IMG/VR virus record: IMGVR_UViG_3300027622_000002
Span: 1-28,180 of that record
Direction: 5' to 3' (one strand)
Length of the DNA: 28,180 nucleotides
Origin: a virus
Both the position numbers and the translations under genes were made by a program. The notes under the pieces were generated by a model, which was given only the letters and a program-made list of their open reading frames with translations, was not told where the DNA came from and did no database searches. Below, one piece after another: positions 8,501-17,516 of this stretch; position 1 is the first letter of the stretch, and the number at the start of each line of letters is the position of its first letter.

Positions 8501-10980
8501 TCTAATTCATATCGTGATGTTATATTTGCATCACCTTCTGCCGCGTTAGTTACGTCTTTACTAAAGCCCGCAATAGCACCGCTAATATTTTCTTCAACAA
8601 AAATTCCAGTCAAAGGAACGTAAGTAATTTCAGTTGGTGCTGTGGCCACATCTCCTTCTATAACAATTCCTGTAGCACCTGATGTTGCACCAGTAATTAT
8701 TTCACCAGCTAGGTATGAATCAATTGTAGAGGTTACTGTTAATGTTGGTAATACTGGATCTATGGCAGGATCTTCAGAATCAAATACTGCATGATATTTA
8801 TAGATATCCGAAATTGCTAAATCATCATATTCTAAATTTGTTGTATTTGGAGTTGCATTGATTAATAGATTACTTGGTACAAGCGTCTTAACCTTTTCCT
8901 GTTTAGAATCAATATTAATTGTTGCAATAATATCTGCTGTAAAACTACTAGAGCCACTATTATCGTTAAAGGTAACAGTAGTATTACTCGGTGCATTAAC
9001 TGTTATGGATTGGCCGCCACCATCAAAGGCAACTAATTCTCCAAATGTTAATCCTGAAGTACCAACAGTTCGTATAGTTGTTGTATAAAATTCTTTTTTA
9101 TTACTATCACTTAAAGCACCACTTCCTAAAAATGTTTCTGTAGAACCACCTGTTGCAATAGTAGCTATACCACCAGCAAAGACTACATTTTCAAAAACTC
9201 TTCTTATTGTATAACTAGTATCAATAACTCCCGTATCATCGCGAATCGTTTTAATTGTTTCTTGAGGAAGTTTAAATACTAAACGATTATCAGATGTCTC
9301 AAACATCTTAGCATCACCTCCAGAAGTACCACCCTCTTTACCGCTATCATCAATATTTGCACCAGCTGATATCGATACAGGAGTTGCTGCTGGATCTACT
9401 GGATCTATAATACTCTCTACATCTGCAAATGTTGCAGAAGCACTAGTTATCTTAATATCATACAAATACATATTAAGAATTTGTACAGTACCAGTACCAG
9501 AAACATAATCAATATTTCTTACCCTCGCTGTACCTATTTTAGTTGATGCATAGGTTGTTGGGTTTGTCAAAGTTGTACTAGCGTGTGCTTGATTATGAAG
9601 ATCAACTTCTGTGTGTTCAGTAATATTAAATAATCCAAGATAGTCTTTTACAACAGCATAATTTCCATATTGCATTAGACGATCAAAATTATTTACATTA
9701 ACATAATCCCTTGCCTTGTCTAATGATAAGTCTTTAGAAATAATAGTTTCAAATTCATGTCCTTCGACAAATGCTTTACCCGGATCAAGTCTAACAGTAA
9801 ATTTTGTCGCATCATCAGGGTCATCCTTTATTTGAATATTAAAAGCCCTTACTGTATAACTTCCAGATTCATCAAACGTTCTTCGTGCAAAGGTTTCTTC
9901 CAATACAGAATAAATTGGAATAGTAATATCCTTTTGTTTAATACCATCCTTGACTCTTAACACTTCATAAAAATCTGTATCGTCAATTGATGTTAAAACT
10001 TTCTTTGATAATGTTAATACAAGCATTAATCTATCAGCACCCGGTGCAGCAAAGTTATGTGAGCCCTGAGCATTATCAAGTAATGTAGTATCTGTGCCTG
10101 AATCAACAACAGTCTCCGCCACACCCACACCAATTTTATATGATGGTGTATTTGTAAACTTATCAAGTATAATAAGTTGTTCTGCTATTTGAATAAAATT
10201 ACCATTGATATAAAATACACCTTCATTAATAGCAGCGCTACTACCTTTACCTGTTGGTGAGGTTTCATATGCTTCTGCCGACACACTTCCATCAACTGCA
10301 CTAATTCTTTCACCGCCAAGAAAAGAAGCAGCTGTTGATAATGTTACTGTACCAAAGGCACCATTACCACCACCCCCCACTATCGAAACAGAAGGCGTTG
10401 AAGTATACCCCGTACCTTTACTTGTAATGTCAACACTGATAACAGAACCATTAGCAATTGTAGCAGTCGCGGTAGCACCTAATCCATCACCACCAGAAAT
10501 AGTAACAGTTGGTATTGTTAAATACCCGGTACCTCCATCATTAACTGCAACACCTTGTACCTGCTCAGTCATGGAACCACCTGTAATATATTTTAAGAAA
10601 AGAACATCTGGATCCCCTGTCGCTGTATCAAGTGCTTCGTGATGTAATACAAGAGCTCTTGTACCGGACTGACTACCAACTACTGTCTTACCTTTAAACA
10701 AAGCTACATCAATATCAACAGCATTAAACTGCTGTTGTAATTTAACATATTCAAAATCTAAATTAAGAGTAGTATCAGCACCAGTAACTTTGGAACCATT
10801 CATAAAAACATGATCACCAAAATTCTTTATTTGGTTTCTTAAGATACTTTGTTCTGTAGTGAGTTCTCTTGCTTGGACTGGTAATGCGGGTTTATAAAGA
10901 ACTTGATGATAGTTCTTGGTCTTATCAAAATCATCAAAGTATGGTGATTGATTTAGATTTATAGTAATTTTATTTGACAT
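5599..10980 (-). CDS. Very large DUF4815-type baseplate/structural protein (1793 aa), gp10 position
   Basis: ATG 10980 follows AGGAAG. The N-terminus (NQSPYFDDFD, YHQVLYKPALPVQARELT, RNQIKNFGDHVFMNGSKV) is characteristic of the DUF4815 family found in T4-like marine phages. Two GxGYxxxPxVxIxGGxG repeats lie at residues 147-215. Later regions are long beta-rich stretches, with a helical patch near 'KDVQALYIENKRYTMRDIGKLEKRLSNVEYYTSLSLLEKEAESL' positions (about codons 975-1020). It occupies the place of T4 genes 9/10 after gene 8. It is probably a peripheral baseplate protein that carries the fibres, but clear gp10 homology is not demonstrated. Confidence 0.85.
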   Translation of the reverse strand: MSNKITINLNQSPYFDDFDKTKNYHQVLYKPALPVQARELTTEQSILRNQIKNFGDHVFMNGSKVTGADTTLNLDFEYVKLQQQFNAVDIDVALFKGKTVVGSQSGTRALVLHHEALDTATGDPDVLFLKYITGGSMTEQVQGVAVNDGGTGYLTIPTVTISGGDGLGATATATIANGSVISVDITSKGTGYTSTPSVSIVGGGGNGAFGTVTLSTAASFLGGERISAVDGSVSAEAYETSPTGKGSSAAINEGVFYINGNFIQIAEQLIILDKFTNTPSYKIGVGVAETVVDSGTDTTLLDNAQGSHNFAAPGADRLMLVLTLSKKVLTSIDDTDFYEVLRVKDGIKQKDITIPIYSVLEETFARRTFDESGSYTVRAFNIQIKDDPDDATKFTVRLDPGKAFVEGHEFETIISKDLSLDKARDYVNVNNFDRLMQYGNYAVVKDYLGLFNITEHTEVDLHNQAHASTTLTNPTTYASTKIGTARVRNIDYVSGTGTVQILNMYLYDIKITSASATFADVESIIDPVDPAATPVSISAGANIDDSGKEGGTSGGDAKMFETSDNRLVFKLPQETIKTIRDDTGVIDTSYTIRRVFENVVFAGGIATIATGGSTETFLGSGALSDSNKKEFYTTTIRTVGTSGLTFGELVAFDGGGQSITVNAPSNTTVTFNDNSGSSSFTADIIATINIDSKQEKVKTLVPSNLLINATPNTTNLEYDDLAISDIYKYHAVFDSEDPAIDPVLPTLTVTSTIDSYLAGEIITGATSGATGIVIEGDVATAPTEITYVPLTGIFVEENISGAIAGFSKDVTNAAEGDANITSRYELDDGQRDNFYDHGRIKLKADQTAPVGRITIVFDYFTHAGVGYLSTDSYTSAVGYDAVPAFTSPVTGDTVELRDCVDFRPRRVDGGTALQNIELPYPNTNWSADYSYYLPRVDNVYLSREKVFGVNQGVSSLHEIPPYRLNGTMDLYTIFIPAYTFKAKDVQALYIENKRYTMRDIGKLEKRLSNVEYYTSLSLLEKEAESLVIKDTAGLDRFKNGILVDSFNGHSIGNILSPDYKCSIDFDAKILRPPFASNLTDLLYMVAPDSVGVQKTGDLITLPYTIKEFIDQPTASKSVNINPFAVLAWIGVVELDPPNDNWIDTTTRPDVVVNLQGENDGWAALVGLGFGSQFNDWETINGTGRETVTASSVRRAGLAVVRDQTVINQVLQTRTGIRNEITGVDTVRNSIGDRVVDVSIIPFIRARDVIISVTGMKPNTKVYPFFDSEDVALYCTPSGGVMADDIYTDDSGSISNLTFSIPNSNTIRFRTGERQFLLVDNIQGDLITASTYAEVTYQAQGLLQTQENVIVATRVPRVQQFGMGSATDFRTQSNTFTRSNIIGWVDPLAETFLVDQTLYPDGIFISDVDLYFKTKDSDGLPVSLQIRDTLNGYPAQSVLPFSDVSLTPDLVNTSEDASVATKFTFPGLVYLQPGEYAIVVLSNSLKYEAYIAEHGENIIGTNRKVSSQPYAGSLFKSQNASTWTPNQNQDLTFKINRADYTINTTSYAVFRDGTSPVEYKADIIQIVPEEIVMNNTSINWGVKLTDVGSVTLDAEYTNVVQKTNHKLAAQRRITTGAGSYEARAIMTSNNSHISPVIDTARNSVITIENLINNDTTNETDAEGGNSIARYITRRVNLKDGFDATDLNVHLTAIREAGSTITVYYKVLSQFDTDTFDNRPWTEMGEVSNLNSVSGSDADIEYLELEFSPAGINANYISNLVTYNSFKTFAIKVVMTSANTTRVPLIRDLRVIALA
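10336..10542 (-). repeat. Two GTGY beta-repeat units in the 1793-aa protein
   Basis: Codons 147-215 encode DGGTGYLTIPTVTISGG followed by a related unit, SKGTGYTSTPSVSIVGG, each ending in a G/A-rich strand. Similar units occur in the two upstream baseplate genes. Confidence 0.75.
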
Positions 10981-10998
10981 ATCTTCCTATCTCGTTAT

Positions 10999-12339
10999 TT
11001 AGAATTCAGCAACAATTTTTATATCTTCTGTTGAATCAGATTGTCTATGAATCGGTGCTCTGAATTCGGTATAAATTATACTTCCACTATCTTCATCTAT
11101 TTCATTACTATCATAAGTAGTACCTGTTGCAGGAGTCGGCGGAGTAGTATCTCCAGTCGTCGGATTAACAAGTAAATGTACTTTTCTAAAATGATTCCCA
11201 ACCGGAAAATCATTTCCGTCATTACCTATTAGTCTGACATTCAACATTACAAACGCACCACCTAATTCAACCACTGCATTTGAACCATGTCCACCTTGAG
11301 GACCAATCCTTCCTATAATTGCTGCAGCCGTACCACCACCACTTGAAACTGTAGTAACCACTGAACGATATCCAGTTCCTTCACTTACCATATCAATTCT
11401 AGTAATAGCACCTGTATCAACTCCTGATACCCTTGCAACCGCACCATTGCCATCAGACGATGCAAGCGTCACAGCAGGTGAAACTTCATAAGTACTAACT
11501 GATGTTGGAATATTAATCCAATCACTATTAACAGTTGCTTCTTTAGTTACGTGATTATATCCAGTAATAGTTTTAATCTCACCCTCACCAGGCCCTGTCA
11601 AAATAAAAACTACCATATCATTATAATAATCAACTGTAGTAGTATTTGCATTTGTATCTAAAGTAATTGTCGTTGCTGTACCACCAGCTGCTGTACCATT
11701 ATTCCATTTATAATTAGCACCACCAGACAGTACATCGATATGTTCTAATGCTCCATCAACTGCAGTTGTTTCAACATCTGCTTGATCTGTACCAACAGCG
11801 CCGGGTGCATGTACGGGAATCCAATCAGTAGTAATAAATTTCAACACATCTGCTTGCGCTACTTCATACATAAACTTCCATCTATATCCATCAGGTTGTG
11901 TATCAATAATATCGGTACTTACTCCAGTAGGTTCTACTGTTGATGGTGACCCATCATTATTTGAAATACATTTATATACCCGATAAGCTTCAGTGAATAC
12001 AAAAAAGTTTGTATCAATGATATCATCCTGTAGATGATTATACTCATCATAAGTTTCCCCTGATACCCAATCTACTCTTTTAAGAACATGGGAAACGTCT
12101 CCAATACTAATAAGTTTTGAAGCAATCCCTGAATCGTGATGAATGAATGGTGAGACGGATGTATCAATAGGAATAGGAACATTAGTATCAGAGTATGATC
12201 CGTCTTCATATTCCCCAGAACTGTTTCCAGACCACGGAGAATTTTTACCAATCATTAAATAGATATTAGCTGTACCAAAACTAGCAATGAAATTGTCCGC
12301 GTTAAATTTGCGAAATGTGTTATTGATTATTGCACTCAT
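10999..12339 (-). CDS. 8: Baseplate wedge protein gp8-like (446 aa)
   Basis: ATG 12339 has GGAGG at a good distance. The start MSAIINNTFRKFNADNFIASF, followed by YLMIGKNSPW, matches gp8-type wedge proteins. Further family marks are FTEAYRVYKCISNN (about 115-128), GYRWKFMYEV (151-160), DVLKFITTDWIPV (164-176) and the C-terminal PQGGHGSNAVVELGG (about 347-361). T4 gp8 is 334 aa; this protein is longer because a beta insertion with GxGY-type repeats lies in the middle (about 205-345). Gene order after gp6 and the gp7-position protein supports the call. It forms part of the inner-to-peripheral baseplate wedge. Confidence 0.85.
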   Translation of the reverse strand: MSAIINNTFRKFNADNFIASFGTANIYLMIGKNSPWSGNSSGEYEDGSYSDTNVPIPIDTSVSPFIHHDSGIASKLISIGDVSHVLKRVDWVSGETYDEYNHLQDDIIDTNFFVFTEAYRVYKCISNNDGSPSTVEPTGVSTDIIDTQPDGYRWKFMYEVAQADVLKFITTDWIPVHAPGAVGTDQADVETTAVDGALEHIDVLSGGANYKWNNGTAAGGTATTITLDTNANTTTVDYYNDMVVFILTGPGEGEIKTITGYNHVTKEATVNSDWINIPTSVSTYEVSPAVTLASSDGNGAVARVSGVDTGAITRIDMVSEGTGYRSVVTTVSSGGGTAAAIIGRIGPQGGHGSNAVVELGGAFVMLNVRLIGNDGNDFPVGNHFRKVHLLVNPTTGDTTPPTPATGTTYDSNEIDEDSGSIIYTEFRAPIHRQSDSTEDIKIVAEF

Positions 12340-12379
12340 ACTCTATTTCCTCCAACCTTTTCGTTTAATTTGTTATAGT

Positions 12380-12387
12380 TATTTATA
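12380..12387 (-). promoter_or_regulatory. T4-type late promoter box (TATAAATA) before gp8
   Basis: The minus strand reads TATAAATA in the 83-nt gap, 41 nt upstream of the gp8 ATG. A TTGACA hexamer lies 14 nt upstream of it, too close for a good sigma70 pair. The noncoding position and the late gene downstream favour a real late promoter. Confidence 0.65.
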
Positions 12388-12422
12388 ATACTTTTTTAAC
12401 ATGTCAATATATATTTTACGAC

Positions 12423-14507
12423 TTATACGTCTGGTGGTGGTAATTCTGAATTTTCATTACCAATCAAATATTGTGTGATTGTAGCATTAGTAAGATTCCT
12501 TGATTTCAAACCACGAAACCATGTATAATCAACTATCCTATCCTTAGCAAAACAACCAATGCCCGTACCTGATTGTAGGCCTACACCAATCACCTGACTA
12601 AAGCCACCTTGCTTCTTAAACTTTGATGATTCCAGTCCCCTCTTTAATGGACCCAATCTTAATTGCGTTGTATTTTCTGTTGATCCAGTAAGCTCACCAT
12701 AGTCATCCTGATAGTCATCATTCTCTGTGATCTCACCATAATTCTCACTTGAGGTAACCTCATCTTTAACTAAAAGCCAATCTTCATAATCACCTAAGGT
12801 CAATAGATATTGTATTGCTAAATCTATTTCAAGTGTGAAACATTTAGTAGGAGCAACATAAAAAGAACTTTGTATTGTTAATCCATAATCCTCTTGTTCA
12901 GATATAGTCTCTCCTAATAAGCCCCAATCTTCAGGAGGACCATGTCCATCTGGATCTACTGTTTCTAATTCCGTTATCGAACGATAATCTAAATCATCTA
13001 AGAATATAAGTACTCTTTCACCCTCACAAGAATCTACTTTCAGATCAACTACAACAGGAGGTGTGATTGTCCCCATATGAAAAATAATAGTATAGTGTCG
13101 TCTTTCAGGTATACCCGTAATGCTTAATGTCGTAGCAATATTTGTAAGGAACTGCATATTGCCAAACATAGCAAGACCAGCTGGATGTGCTGTTCTCTTT
13201 ACAACATCTTTCCATAATGAAATAGGATGACTGGCTGTAATTACATAAGAAAATAATTGATAGTAATAACTATCTTGAATATATTTTGTAGAGGAAAGAA
13301 ATCCATCATCACCAATAAAAGATTTATTGTGTTCGTTTTCATAACTAGAAACATCTGCAGTTGCAGATGCAGTGCCATCACCATACCCAGAAAAATCTAA
13401 TGTTGGATTAGATGTATAACCATAACCATTATTAACAATCTTTAATGCTTTAACACCACCAATATTTTCACCGACTAATGTTATAGATAAATTAGATCCA
13501 CTACCACCACCAGACACTGTTGGCATAGCTATGTAACCGCGACCGGGACTTTCTATTGTAATGGATGTAACTCCTCCTGAGCCATCAACTTCTCTTACTA
13601 ATAGACTAACAGTTCTTGCATCAATATCCAACGCGTCTGTATTATCAATATTTATTTTATCACCAACAACATATCCGCTACCACCATTATTAATTGTAAC
13701 AGATTTAATATAACCAGTAGTTAAATCATCAATAGAAATAAAAGCACCAGCGCCAGACGTACCACCACCACTCATAGGAATAACTGTACCTTTCATATAA
13801 TTATTACCTGTAGAGGTAATAGTAGTATCAGTAACCATTCCACCTAATACAAATGTTAATGTTCCATCAGTGATTGTTTCAAATGGTTGAAAGGTAGCAT
13901 TAACATTAGAAAGAAAAATAGTGGATACCATGAATGCACCAATATGTTCTTTTACTATTGTCTCAGCAAGTGCCGTAGCACCAGAAGTAACACCAGTAAT
14001 TTTTTTACCTAACAAATCAAAAACTGCATCAGACCCACTTGTATCAACTACACGAATAATTCTATTCTTAGTATACTTGCCATCCGATACGCGAAGCATA
14101 TCTTTATTAGGATAATAAAAATCTATTTCCTCTTTATAAAGTAATCTAAAAAGAAATTGAAATGCTTTCTCACTACCCTTAGCTCTATAAAAATCTCTAA
14201 GATGTTTTAATACGAATGGTTTATTGGCATTAGCAAAAATAGCTTCAGGAAGCTCTTTGCCAAATTGCTTCTTAAAATAATTTAAAAACTCATCAGTTGT
14301 TTTATCTAGATTACTATACTTAGTAAGATTGCCAACAATCTCATAAGGTTTTCCTTGCTCCTCCATGTATTCATAATATGCTTCAAGGAAAGCAATGAAG
14401 GTGCCGTGGGATTGCTTTACAAAATTAGGTAGTTGACCTTCTACCTTTACACTTATTCTTTCATCCAGTTTAGGATGGATTGGTTGATTGGGAGATACTA
14501 AGGCCAT
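12423..14507 (-). CDS. Baseplate wedge protein at the gp7 position (694 aa)
   Basis: The N-terminal helical part contains LPNFVKQSHGTFIAFLEAYYEYMEE (about 26-50) and LRDFYRAKGSEKAFQFLFR (about 103-121), hallmarks of a large baseplate family in T4-like marine phages. Residues 230-385 hold four GxGY beta-repeat units. Residues 403-450 carry the conserved STKYIQDSYYYQLFSYVI and RTAHPAGLAMFGN segments. The C-terminal 230 residues contain repeated EDYG/ENYG motifs. Lying between gp6 and gp8, it corresponds to T4 gp7 (1032 aa) by synteny. Sequence relation to T4 gp7 itself is not claimed. The start lies 1 nt past the gp6 stop and has a weak ribosome site. Confidence 0.8.
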   Translation of the reverse strand: MALVSPNQPIHPKLDERISVKVEGQLPNFVKQSHGTFIAFLEAYYEYMEEQGKPYEIVGNLTKYSNLDKTTDEFLNYFKKQFGKELPEAIFANANKPFVLKHLRDFYRAKGSEKAFQFLFRLLYKEEIDFYYPNKDMLRVSDGKYTKNRIIRVVDTSGSDAVFDLLGKKITGVTSGATALAETIVKEHIGAFMVSTIFLSNVNATFQPFETITDGTLTFVLGGMVTDTTITSTGNNYMKGTVIPMSGGGTSGAGAFISIDDLTTGYIKSVTINNGGSGYVVGDKINIDNTDALDIDARTVSLLVREVDGSGGVTSITIESPGRGYIAMPTVSGGGSGSNLSITLVGENIGGVKALKIVNNGYGYTSNPTLDFSGYGDGTASATADVSSYENEHNKSFIGDDGFLSSTKYIQDSYYYQLFSYVITASHPISLWKDVVKRTAHPAGLAMFGNMQFLTNIATTLSITGIPERRHYTIIFHMGTITPPVVVDLKVDSCEGERVLIFLDDLDYRSITELETVDPDGHGPPEDWGLLGETISEQEDYGLTIQSSFYVAPTKCFTLEIDLAIQYLLTLGDYEDWLLVKDEVTSSENYGEITENDDYQDDYGELTGSTENTTQLRLGPLKRGLESSKFKKQGGFSQVIGVGLQSGTGIGCFAKDRIVDYTWFRGLKSRNLTNATITQYLIGNENSELPPPDV

Positions 14508-14508
14508 A

Positions 14509-16419
14509 TTAGATTGTCTCTGCTACCATATTAATAACAATTGCTTCTGTGTCATTAACATCATAAGTTAATATCTGTTCTCTTAAAGGAGTAATGTCAC
14601 TATTATTATATGTTGGTGTTACAGTTATTTTAATATAATCATTACCATCTGTAATAGTGACTGGTCGGAAACTATTCAATATAACCTTTCCTGTAGCATA
14701 ATCAATAGTTCCATAATCAGTTGAACCATCCGGTAAAATAAATAAATCTAACAATTGACTTTCAGTGTCATGTACATCTACAGCATAATGATATTCGCCA
14801 GTATGTAAAACACTAGATTCTCTAATATGTACGGGTCCTGTCCAAACCCCACCACTATTTAATTTAACTGCTTTAATATTTCCAATAGTATCATCAACCA
14901 AAGTATATGTATATCCATCAGTAGCAATAAAAGAACTACTAATAAGATTCCCATGCTGCAAGGCATTATTAAAATTCAAAGTATATGTAATTGGTGTATC
15001 TAATGTTTCAATAGCAATCCTTTGCTGATACCTCATAGTTGTTCTATTATTTCTTATGCTATCATTTGTATTATCAATATCCTGTGTCAGCATAGAATAT
15101 CTAAACTTCTGATCAAATTTTTCTAAATTCGTTTGATGATAATTCTGTATAGAAGTATTGATATTAGTCTTCAATGTATTTTCATCAGTTAGATTTGTAA
15201 CAGGATCATAGTTCACAGTAGTATTTAATAGTAAGTAAATAAATATCGGATCAATGATTACAGGTATAACCGTAACAACATTTGATTGTTTAAGTATACT
15301 TTTTTCAATTGCTGCCTTTGCAACATTAGTAAAGACATTATTCCCCGAAGGCTTTACTGCAATAAAAACTTTTCCATATTGAACCGGATCTGCATCCTCA
15401 CCACCATATGCCGTAATAGATTCAATGTCTGGACGCTGCTCTAAAAGAATAGCTTTATAATCATCCCTCGTAGTTGCCCTATTTTGTGCTTGATATAATT
15501 TTGGAGCTTGGAATTTTAAAGAGGTAGTTGTTTGAATATCAGCACCACCTGTCGCCTCGGTATTTGTGGTTAAAATATAATCCGCAGATGTTAATGTGGC
15601 TACCGAACCAACAGCAGTAAATACACTTGCCTTGTTTGCAAGTGTCCCACCAGTAACAATATATTCAATAAAGATAATATTGCCATCCGATAGTTGTTTG
15701 CCTACAGCACCATCGCCAAATGTGATTTCATATTTTCTTCCTTCTATTTCTTGTAGAAAGAAAACCTTATCCGTTCCCTTGATAGTTGTAACATCAATTG
15801 CATTGCCATCCGTATAGATATTAGTATCTGTATCAGAATCAGAATTCTGAACAACTACACTAATAGTAGAAGCATCTACATTTACATTTGGAATAATAAA
15901 CCGTTGAGCAGTATCCTCTGAATCAACCGTATATGATTTATTTAATATCTTTCCTTCTTTAATCTCGACACCCGTTGCCACATAAGAACCATCACCCGCT
16001 CGTGGAACATTTGTAGTTATATTAGTTACAAACGTATAACTTGTTCCATCAATGCTAGTAGTAAATTTTGTATCCTTTGCAATCGTAAGTGACGTTGGTG
16101 CTCCTGATGGTGTGAATGTAAAATTAAGTTCTGCCGTAGGTGTCTTAACTGATGTTGGGGTTACACCTAAATGCTTTGCATGTGATACAACTGAATCCCT
16201 TAAAGAGGAACTATCCATAAACATTTCATTACCAAGCATGTTGGCATAGTATCCAGTATAGTGTGTATTGTAAGCTAATATATCAATCAACACACTCATA
16301 CCAGAACCTTCAAAATCATAATCCTGAAAATCATCCTGTGCTGATAGATAAGCTTTTAAATTAGATTTGATCTCATCAAATTCTAAGTCAGTTACTTTAA
16401 TCTTATTTGAAGTTGCCAT
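14509..16419 (-). CDS. 6: Baseplate wedge protein gp6 (636 aa, J-like)
   Basis: ATG 16419 is preceded by GAGAGG. The N-terminus ITVTDLEF-type start (KIKVTDLEFDEIKSNLKAYL), then DYDFEGSGMSVLIDILAYNTHY and ANMLGNEMFMDSSSLRDSVVSHAKHLG (about residues 36-85), are diagnostic of gp6/baseplate J-like proteins. RATTRDDYKAILLEQRPDIESITAYGGED (about 318-346) is the second conserved block. Its length is close to T4 gp6 (660 aa). It forms the iris-like inner ring of the baseplate together with gp25 and gp7. It lies 1 nt downstream of gp25. Confidence 0.93.
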   Translation of the reverse strand: MATSNKIKVTDLEFDEIKSNLKAYLSAQDDFQDYDFEGSGMSVLIDILAYNTHYTGYYANMLGNEMFMDSSSLRDSVVSHAKHLGVTPTSVKTPTAELNFTFTPSGAPTSLTIAKDTKFTTSIDGTSYTFVTNITTNVPRAGDGSYVATGVEIKEGKILNKSYTVDSEDTAQRFIIPNVNVDASTISVVVQNSDSDTDTNIYTDGNAIDVTTIKGTDKVFFLQEIEGRKYEITFGDGAVGKQLSDGNIIFIEYIVTGGTLANKASVFTAVGSVATLTSADYILTTNTEATGGADIQTTTSLKFQAPKLYQAQNRATTRDDYKAILLEQRPDIESITAYGGEDADPVQYGKVFIAVKPSGNNVFTNVAKAAIEKSILKQSNVVTVIPVIIDPIFIYLLLNTTVNYDPVTNLTDENTLKTNINTSIQNYHQTNLEKFDQKFRYSMLTQDIDNTNDSIRNNRTTMRYQQRIAIETLDTPITYTLNFNNALQHGNLISSSFIATDGYTYTLVDDTIGNIKAVKLNSGGVWTGPVHIRESSVLHTGEYHYAVDVHDTESQLLDLFILPDGSTDYGTIDYATGKVILNSFRPVTITDGNDYIKITVTPTYNNSDITPLREQILTYDVNDTEAIVINMVAETI

Positions 16420-16420
16420 C

Positions 16421-16834
16421 CTATCTTAACCTCTCTAAAAATAATTCAATCGTTACGGGACTAGGCGTACTGATCGGTTGAAATTTTATTGTTACATAAT
16501 AACCATTTTTATCTATGTCACCTAATACTCTTATGTCTAGTAATTTAACTCTTGGTTCAAAGTTAGTAAGTACTTGTCTTATCTCAGATTGTAAAACAAC
16601 AGCAGTAGTAGGAGATACCAATTCAAATAATATACCTGTAATGCCACTTCCAATTTCTGGATGAAATGGTCTTTCATGGGGATTAGTCAATACAAGATTT
16701 CTTACAGACCTCTTGATAGCTTCAACATCTCTTTTTAATACTATATCTTTAGTAACAGGATGAGCTATAAAATCTAAATCAAGATCAGCCCAGCGCCTAG
16801 TATTAGTTGAAAGTGGTTTTGTATATACTGCCAT
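16421..16834 (-). CDS. 25: Baseplate wedge protein gp25 (137 aa)
   Basis: This is a GPW/gp25 family protein. VRNLVLTNPHERPFHPEIGSGI (about residues 45-66) is the classic conserved block, followed by FELVSPTTAVVLQSEIRQVLTNFEPRVKL. The length fits T4 gp25 (132 aa). It nucleates the sheath and links wedge to hub. Its ATG overlaps the TAA of the upstream 47-aa gene (TAATG), with an AAGGGAAGAG ribosome site inside that gene, so translation is probably coupled. Confidence 0.95.
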   Translation of the reverse strand: MAVYTKPLSTNTRRWADLDLDFIAHPVTKDIVLKRDVEAIKRSVRNLVLTNPHERPFHPEIGSGITGILFELVSPTTAVVLQSEIRQVLTNFEPRVKLLDIRVLGDIDKNGYYVTIKFQPISTPSPVTIELFLERLR

Positions 16835-16977
16835 TAGCGTCTCTTCCCTTGTCCTCTATATTTTTTCCAGCTTCGTCTTTTATGTTTATTCTTTGGTCTG
16901 CTTCTGGTTGGGTGATTACCAATAGAGGTAACATGCTTAATCTTATCTCGTTTAACTATTGCTTTATATACTGCCAT
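16834..16977 (-). CDS. Very small, highly basic protein (47 aa) between gp25 and its upstream gene
   Basis: The frame reads from ATG 16977 to TAA 16834. The start overlaps the stop of the upstream gene (TAATG) and the stop overlaps the gp25 ATG in the same manner. The protein begins MAVYKAIVKRDKIKHV, and its last 20 residues are nearly all basic or aromatic (NKHKRRSWKKYRGQGKRR). No acidic residue follows D11. Double stop/start coupling with gp25 argues for real expression. A nucleic-acid-binding role or assembly cofactor is possible, but function is unknown. Confidence 0.75.
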   Translation of the reverse strand: MAVYKAIVKRDKIKHVTSIGNHPTRSRPKNKHKRRSWKKYRGQGKRR

Positions 16978-17474
16978 TATTTTTTAAGTTTCTTATCTGC
17001 TACTTGAAGTGCAATATCAGGACGCTTCTCAATGAATGTAGTTTCAAGACCTAGCTTAGGTTTATGTACAGTAAGTTCAAATCCCTTACTAGTTAAAATA
17101 AATTCTTTAATTTCCCAGCCTTTCTTTTTTAAAGATAGGATAGGTTTCTCATCTGTCTTATCCAGCATACCAATCTTAACTGCTGCTTTGAAATTAAAGC
17201 TAGGCTTGTATGCTTCATTCATTGCTTCACCATGTCGAATCCAACCTTCAACCTTTACCCATTGCATAGCTTTTCCTTTACTACCTTGTTGAGCTTTTTT
17301 AAAATCCTTCTCATCATCAAAGATGGAAAACTCTTGGTGCTCGACACTATAACCAAGTACCTGTCCTACATCAAGTGCTTTAAGAAATTGCGATGCTTCT
17401 TTCTTCGTATTCCTATCCTTAATGTCAGACCATTTCTTGGGCTTTGCTTCAATTAGACTCTTATACGTTTTCAT
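16977..17474 (-). CDS. Late protein of unknown function (165 aa), MKTYKSLIEA start
   Basis: The chosen start is ATG 17474 because GGGAGAG lies 7 nt upstream; an in-frame ATG at 17495 lacks a ribosome site. A TATAAATA box ends 35 nt before it. The protein is lysine-rich with alternating beta and helix predictions (KALDVGQVLGYSVEHQEFSIFDDE). It has no signal peptide, membrane segment or known catalytic motif. The N-terminus MKTYKSLIEA resembles short leaders common among T4-like phage proteins. It heads the gp25-gp6 cluster, so a virion or assembly role is possible. Confidence 0.7.
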   Translation of the reverse strand: MKTYKSLIEAKPKKWSDIKDRNTKKEASQFLKALDVGQVLGYSVEHQEFSIFDDEKDFKKAQQGSKGKAMQWVKVEGWIRHGEAMNEAYKPSFNFKAAVKIGMLDKTDEKPILSLKKKGWEIKEFILTSKGFELTVHKPKLGLETTFIEKRPDIALQVADKKLKK

Positions 17475-17508
17475 ATTCTCTCCCTGTTTAAACATAGATC
17501 CCTCTGTA

Positions 17509-17516
17509 TATTTATA
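17509..17516 (-). promoter_or_regulatory. T4-type late promoter box (TATAAATA) before the 165-aa gene
   Basis: The minus strand reads TATAAATA 35 nt upstream of ATG 17474, overlapping the last codons of the Coq4-like gene. This is the proximal of two copies 20 bp apart. Confidence 0.6.

Noticed and set aside
6027-8802. TATAAATA matches at 6027-6034 and 8795-8802 (minus strand)
   Set aside because: Both lie deep inside the 1793-aa gene with no nearby downstream start, so they are probably chance matches in AT-rich DNA.
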